From positions 186,001 through 250,000 of the forward strand of contig NZ_QPJK01000009.1 of NCBI RefSeq assembly GCF_003337555.1: 64,000 nucleotides of DNA. The letters run 5' to 3'. Source of the stretch: Pseudorhodoferax soli. Lineage in GTDB: Bacteria > Pseudomonadota > Gammaproteobacteria > Burkholderiales > Burkholderiaceae_C. Within the stretch, counting starts at the first letter, position 1. Each line of letters starts with the position of its first letter. Below, piece after piece: positions 62,551 through 64,000 of this stretch. The position numbers were made by a program, and so were the translations under genes. Under the pieces are notes generated by a model. That model was not told the DNA's origin and did no database searches. It worked only from the letters and a program-made list of their open reading frames with translations.

Positions 62551-63330
62551 ATGAATTCTTTGCAAACCGTGTGGCGCAATGCGGCCGGCGTCACCGAGCC
62601 GGGCCCGCTGCCGCGCGTTCTGCTGGTCGACGACGACGTCGACCTGTGCAGCATGCTGCAGGAGTTCCTGGAGGCCGAGCCGGTGCAGCTGGACTGCGCG
62701 CACGACGGTGGCGAAGCCGCCGAGCGGCTGGGGCGCGAGCGTTTCGACGCGGTGCTGCTCGACGTCATGCTGCCCACGCTGGACGGCTATGCCCTGCTGC
62801 GCCACCTGCGTGCGCAGGGGGGGCCGACGCCCGTGCTGATGCTTAGCGCGCACGGCGCCGAGGACGACCGGATCAAGGGCCTGGAGGCAGGGGCGGACGA
62901 CTACCTGCCCAAGCCCTTCAACCCGCGCGAGCTGCGCGCACGGCTGTTCGCCATGCTGCGGCGCGGCCTGCGCCCTGCCGCCCACGCCGCGGAGCCCGAG
63001 CCGGTGCTGCGCCTGGACGCCTTGGCGCTGTTGCCGCGCAAGGCGCTGGCGGCCATCGGCGGGAGGACGGTCGTGCTGACCTCGGCCGAGGCGCGCATCC
63101 TGGAGGCCCTGATGCGCGCGCCGAACCGGCCGGTCTCGCGCGCCCAGCTCACGCGCTGGGGCCTGGGCCGGGCGTTGCTGCCGACCGACCGCAGCCTGGA
63201 CACGCATGTGAGCAACCTGCGCCGCAAGCTGCGCCTGGATGGCGCGCTGGCCCATGTGCCCGTGTTGCGCAGCGCGCGGGGGGTGGGCTATGTGCTCCAT
63301 GCTGCGGCGCCGGCGGAGGTGCAGGCCTGA
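62551..63330 (+). CDS. OmpR/CpxR-type response regulator
   Basis: A 259-residue two-component regulator. Receiver domain about 21-140, acidic pocket VLLVDDDVD (23-31), phosphorylation site Asp71 in LLDVMLPTLDGY, and conserved Lys in DYLPKPFNP. Winged-helix DNA-binding domain about 155-250 with RTVVLTSAEARILEALMRAPNRPVSR and RSLDTHVSNLRRKL. ATG 62551 is used; an in-frame TTG lies 4 codons upstream. It is immediately followed by its kinase, with CTGA overlap, and is divergent from the TonB receptor, which may be its target. Confidence 0.93.
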   Translation: MNSLQTVWRNAAGVTEPGPLPRVLLVDDDVDLCSMLQEFLEAEPVQLDCAHDGGEAAERLGRERFDAVLLDVMLPTLDGYALLRHLRAQGGPTPVLMLSAHGAEDDRIKGLEAGADDYLPKPFNPRELRARLFAMLRRGLRPAAHAAEPEPVLRLDALALLPRKALAAIGGRTVVLTSAEARILEALMRAPNRPVSRAQLTRWGLGRALLPTDRSLDTHVSNLRRKLRLDGALAHVPVLRSARGVGYVLHAAAPAEVQA

Positions 63331-64000
63331 ACACGCGCCTGTTCCGCCGCATCTTCCTGTCGTTCTGGGCGGCGATCGTGCTGATCCTGTTGATCGGCAT
63401 CGGCCTCACGCTGGCCGTCACCTCGGCGCGGCTGCACGCGCTGGACGGCGTGAGTTCCGCACAGCTGACGCAGGCCGCGCGCCACGCCGCCCGCGCCGGC
63501 GATGCGGCGCTGCGCCAGTGGGTGCGCCGGACCGAGGCCGGCCACCCGACGCTGCGGGTGTTCCTGGTGGACCGCCAGGGGCGCGAACTGCTGCGCCGGT
63601 CGTTGCCGGTTCGGTTGCAGGACTGGGTCAAGCTGAACCTGGCGCAGACCGTCGCGCTGTGGGAAGGCGCACCGGCCGGCGCCGGCCCGGCCGTGCACCG
63701 CGCCCATGTGCCGGTGCCCGATTCGTGGTGGAACGTGCCGGCCATCGAGAGCGCCGACGGCGGCGTGCACTTCGCGCTGTTCCTGCCGTTCGACGCCTCG
63801 GCCTACGAGGTGTTGGGCGTGCCCCATGTGCTGGTGCTGCTGTTCCTGTGCGCGGTGTGCGTGAGCGGCCTGGCCTGCTGGGTGGTGGCGCGCCACATCA
63901 TCCGCCCCGTGCTGGGCGTGCAGCAAGGGCTGCGCAGCCTGGCGCGCGGCGAGCTCGGCGCACGCATGGGCCCGGCCCTGGCAGCGCGCACCGACGAGCT
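63327..64000 (+). CDS. Sensor histidine kinase, CTG start, 3' end outside window
   Basis: The N-terminal 224 residues of a membrane sensor kinase: first span about 11-34 (IFLSFWAAIVLILLIGIG), a periplasmic part of about 130 residues (LTQAARHAARAGDAAL, VFLVDRQGRELLRRS), second span about 162-187 and the start of a HAMP linker (RPVLGVQQGLRSLARGELG). No ATG, GTG or TTG lies where the first span would start; CTG 63327 overlaps the response-regulator stop (CTGA) and has GGAGG at 63315-63319, 7 bases upstream, so it is probably the start. The kinase core is beyond the right edge. Confidence 0.85.
   Translation, partial: MNTRLFRRIFLSFWAAIVLILLIGIGLTLAVTSARLHALDGVSSAQLTQAARHAARAGDAALRQWVRRTEAGHPTLRVFLVDRQGRELLRRSLPVRLQDWVKLNLAQTVALWEGAPAGAGPAVHRAHVPVPDSWWNVPAIESADGGVHFALFLPFDASAYEVLGVPHVLVLLFLCAVCVSGLACWVVARHIIRPVLGVQQGLRSLARGELGARMGPALAARTDE

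Noticed and set aside
59001-62777. Long open frames on both strands across the sigma factor and TonB receptor
   Set aside because: Both are in other frames of the two real genes and show no signal peptide, barrel or HTH pattern in their own translations.
1-64000. tRNA, rRNA, CRISPR arrays, insertion sequences, integrases and attachment sites
   Set aside because: No cloverleaf-like gene, regular spacer array, transposase motif or terminal inverted repeat with target duplication was found by reading.

Overview
The window is about 64 kb of very GC-rich DNA, densely coding with short intergenic gaps; no gene-free stretch exceeds about 200 bases. The gene content points to a betaproteobacterium of the order Burkholderiales, most likely the family Comamonadaceae. 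The clues are a membrane-anchored molybdenum/tungsten formate dehydrogenase with DUF3305/DUF3306 partners, several orphan Bug/TctC-type solute-binding proteins beside CoA-thioester enzymes, and many LysR regulators. The family is inferred from gene content, not from a marker gene. I saw no rRNA, tRNA, CRISPR array, insertion sequence, phage gene or replication origin.

Region 1 (1-17016) is a formate dehydrogenase and molybdenum/tungsten cofactor island. A minus-strand operon runs from a small Tat-region protein (7226) through the Cys-type catalytic subunit, the four-cluster beta subunit, a small lipoprotein, the cytochrome b gamma subunit, a small exported protein, FdhD, and the start of a tungstate permease cut by the left edge. 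Divergent from it, a plus-strand accessory operon (7422-11767) encodes DUF3305, DUF3306, a large polyferredoxin, a TorD-like chaperone and MobA, with overlapping junctions. Converging on that are an HTH-PBP regulator, TupA, a MoeA-PBP fusion and a second MoeA. Together they take up the metal oxyanion, insert it into the cofactor, add the nucleotide, deliver sulfur and fold the enzyme.

Region 2 (17061-21703) is a minus-strand mixture: NYN-domain protein, cytoplasmic-type trehalase, YpeA-like acetyltransferase, EamA exporter and LysR regulator. Region 3 (21807-28119) is a plus-strand acyl-CoA pathway: an internally deleted enoyl-CoA hydratase remnant, a cysteine-less thiolase-like protein with a DUF35 partner, a glutaryl-CoA-dehydrogenase-like flavoprotein, an ADP-forming acyl-CoA synthetase and a Bug protein.

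Region 4 (28100-36569) holds a DUF6064 membrane protein, an exported aldo/keto reductase, a DUF3455 lipoprotein, an outer-membrane barrel, an Lrp/AsnC regulator divergent from an acetolactate-synthase-type enzyme, and a LysR/RraA-aldolase/Bug set. Region 5 (36674-45989) contains LysR divergent from HMG-CoA lyase, CaiB-type CoA transferase and Bug; then an MFS exporter; then IclR divergent from a secreted alpha/beta hydrolase and Bug. In regions 3-5 the repeated unit is regulator, CoA or organic-acid enzyme, and soluble binding protein, as in bacteria that use many organic acids.

Region 6 (46165-57098) has a small membrane protein, LysR, a phytase-like-esterase lipoprotein, a diguanylate cyclase, an APC permease with an exported methyltransferase, a DUF3772/MscS channel and a metallo-beta-lactamase-fold lipoprotein. 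Region 7 (57127-64000) carries a PIN/RHH toxin-antitoxin pair, two DGPF (YciI) proteins and a VOC protein ahead of an ECF42-type sigma factor, a TonB-dependent receptor, and a divergent two-component system whose kinase runs off the right edge and appears to start with CTG.
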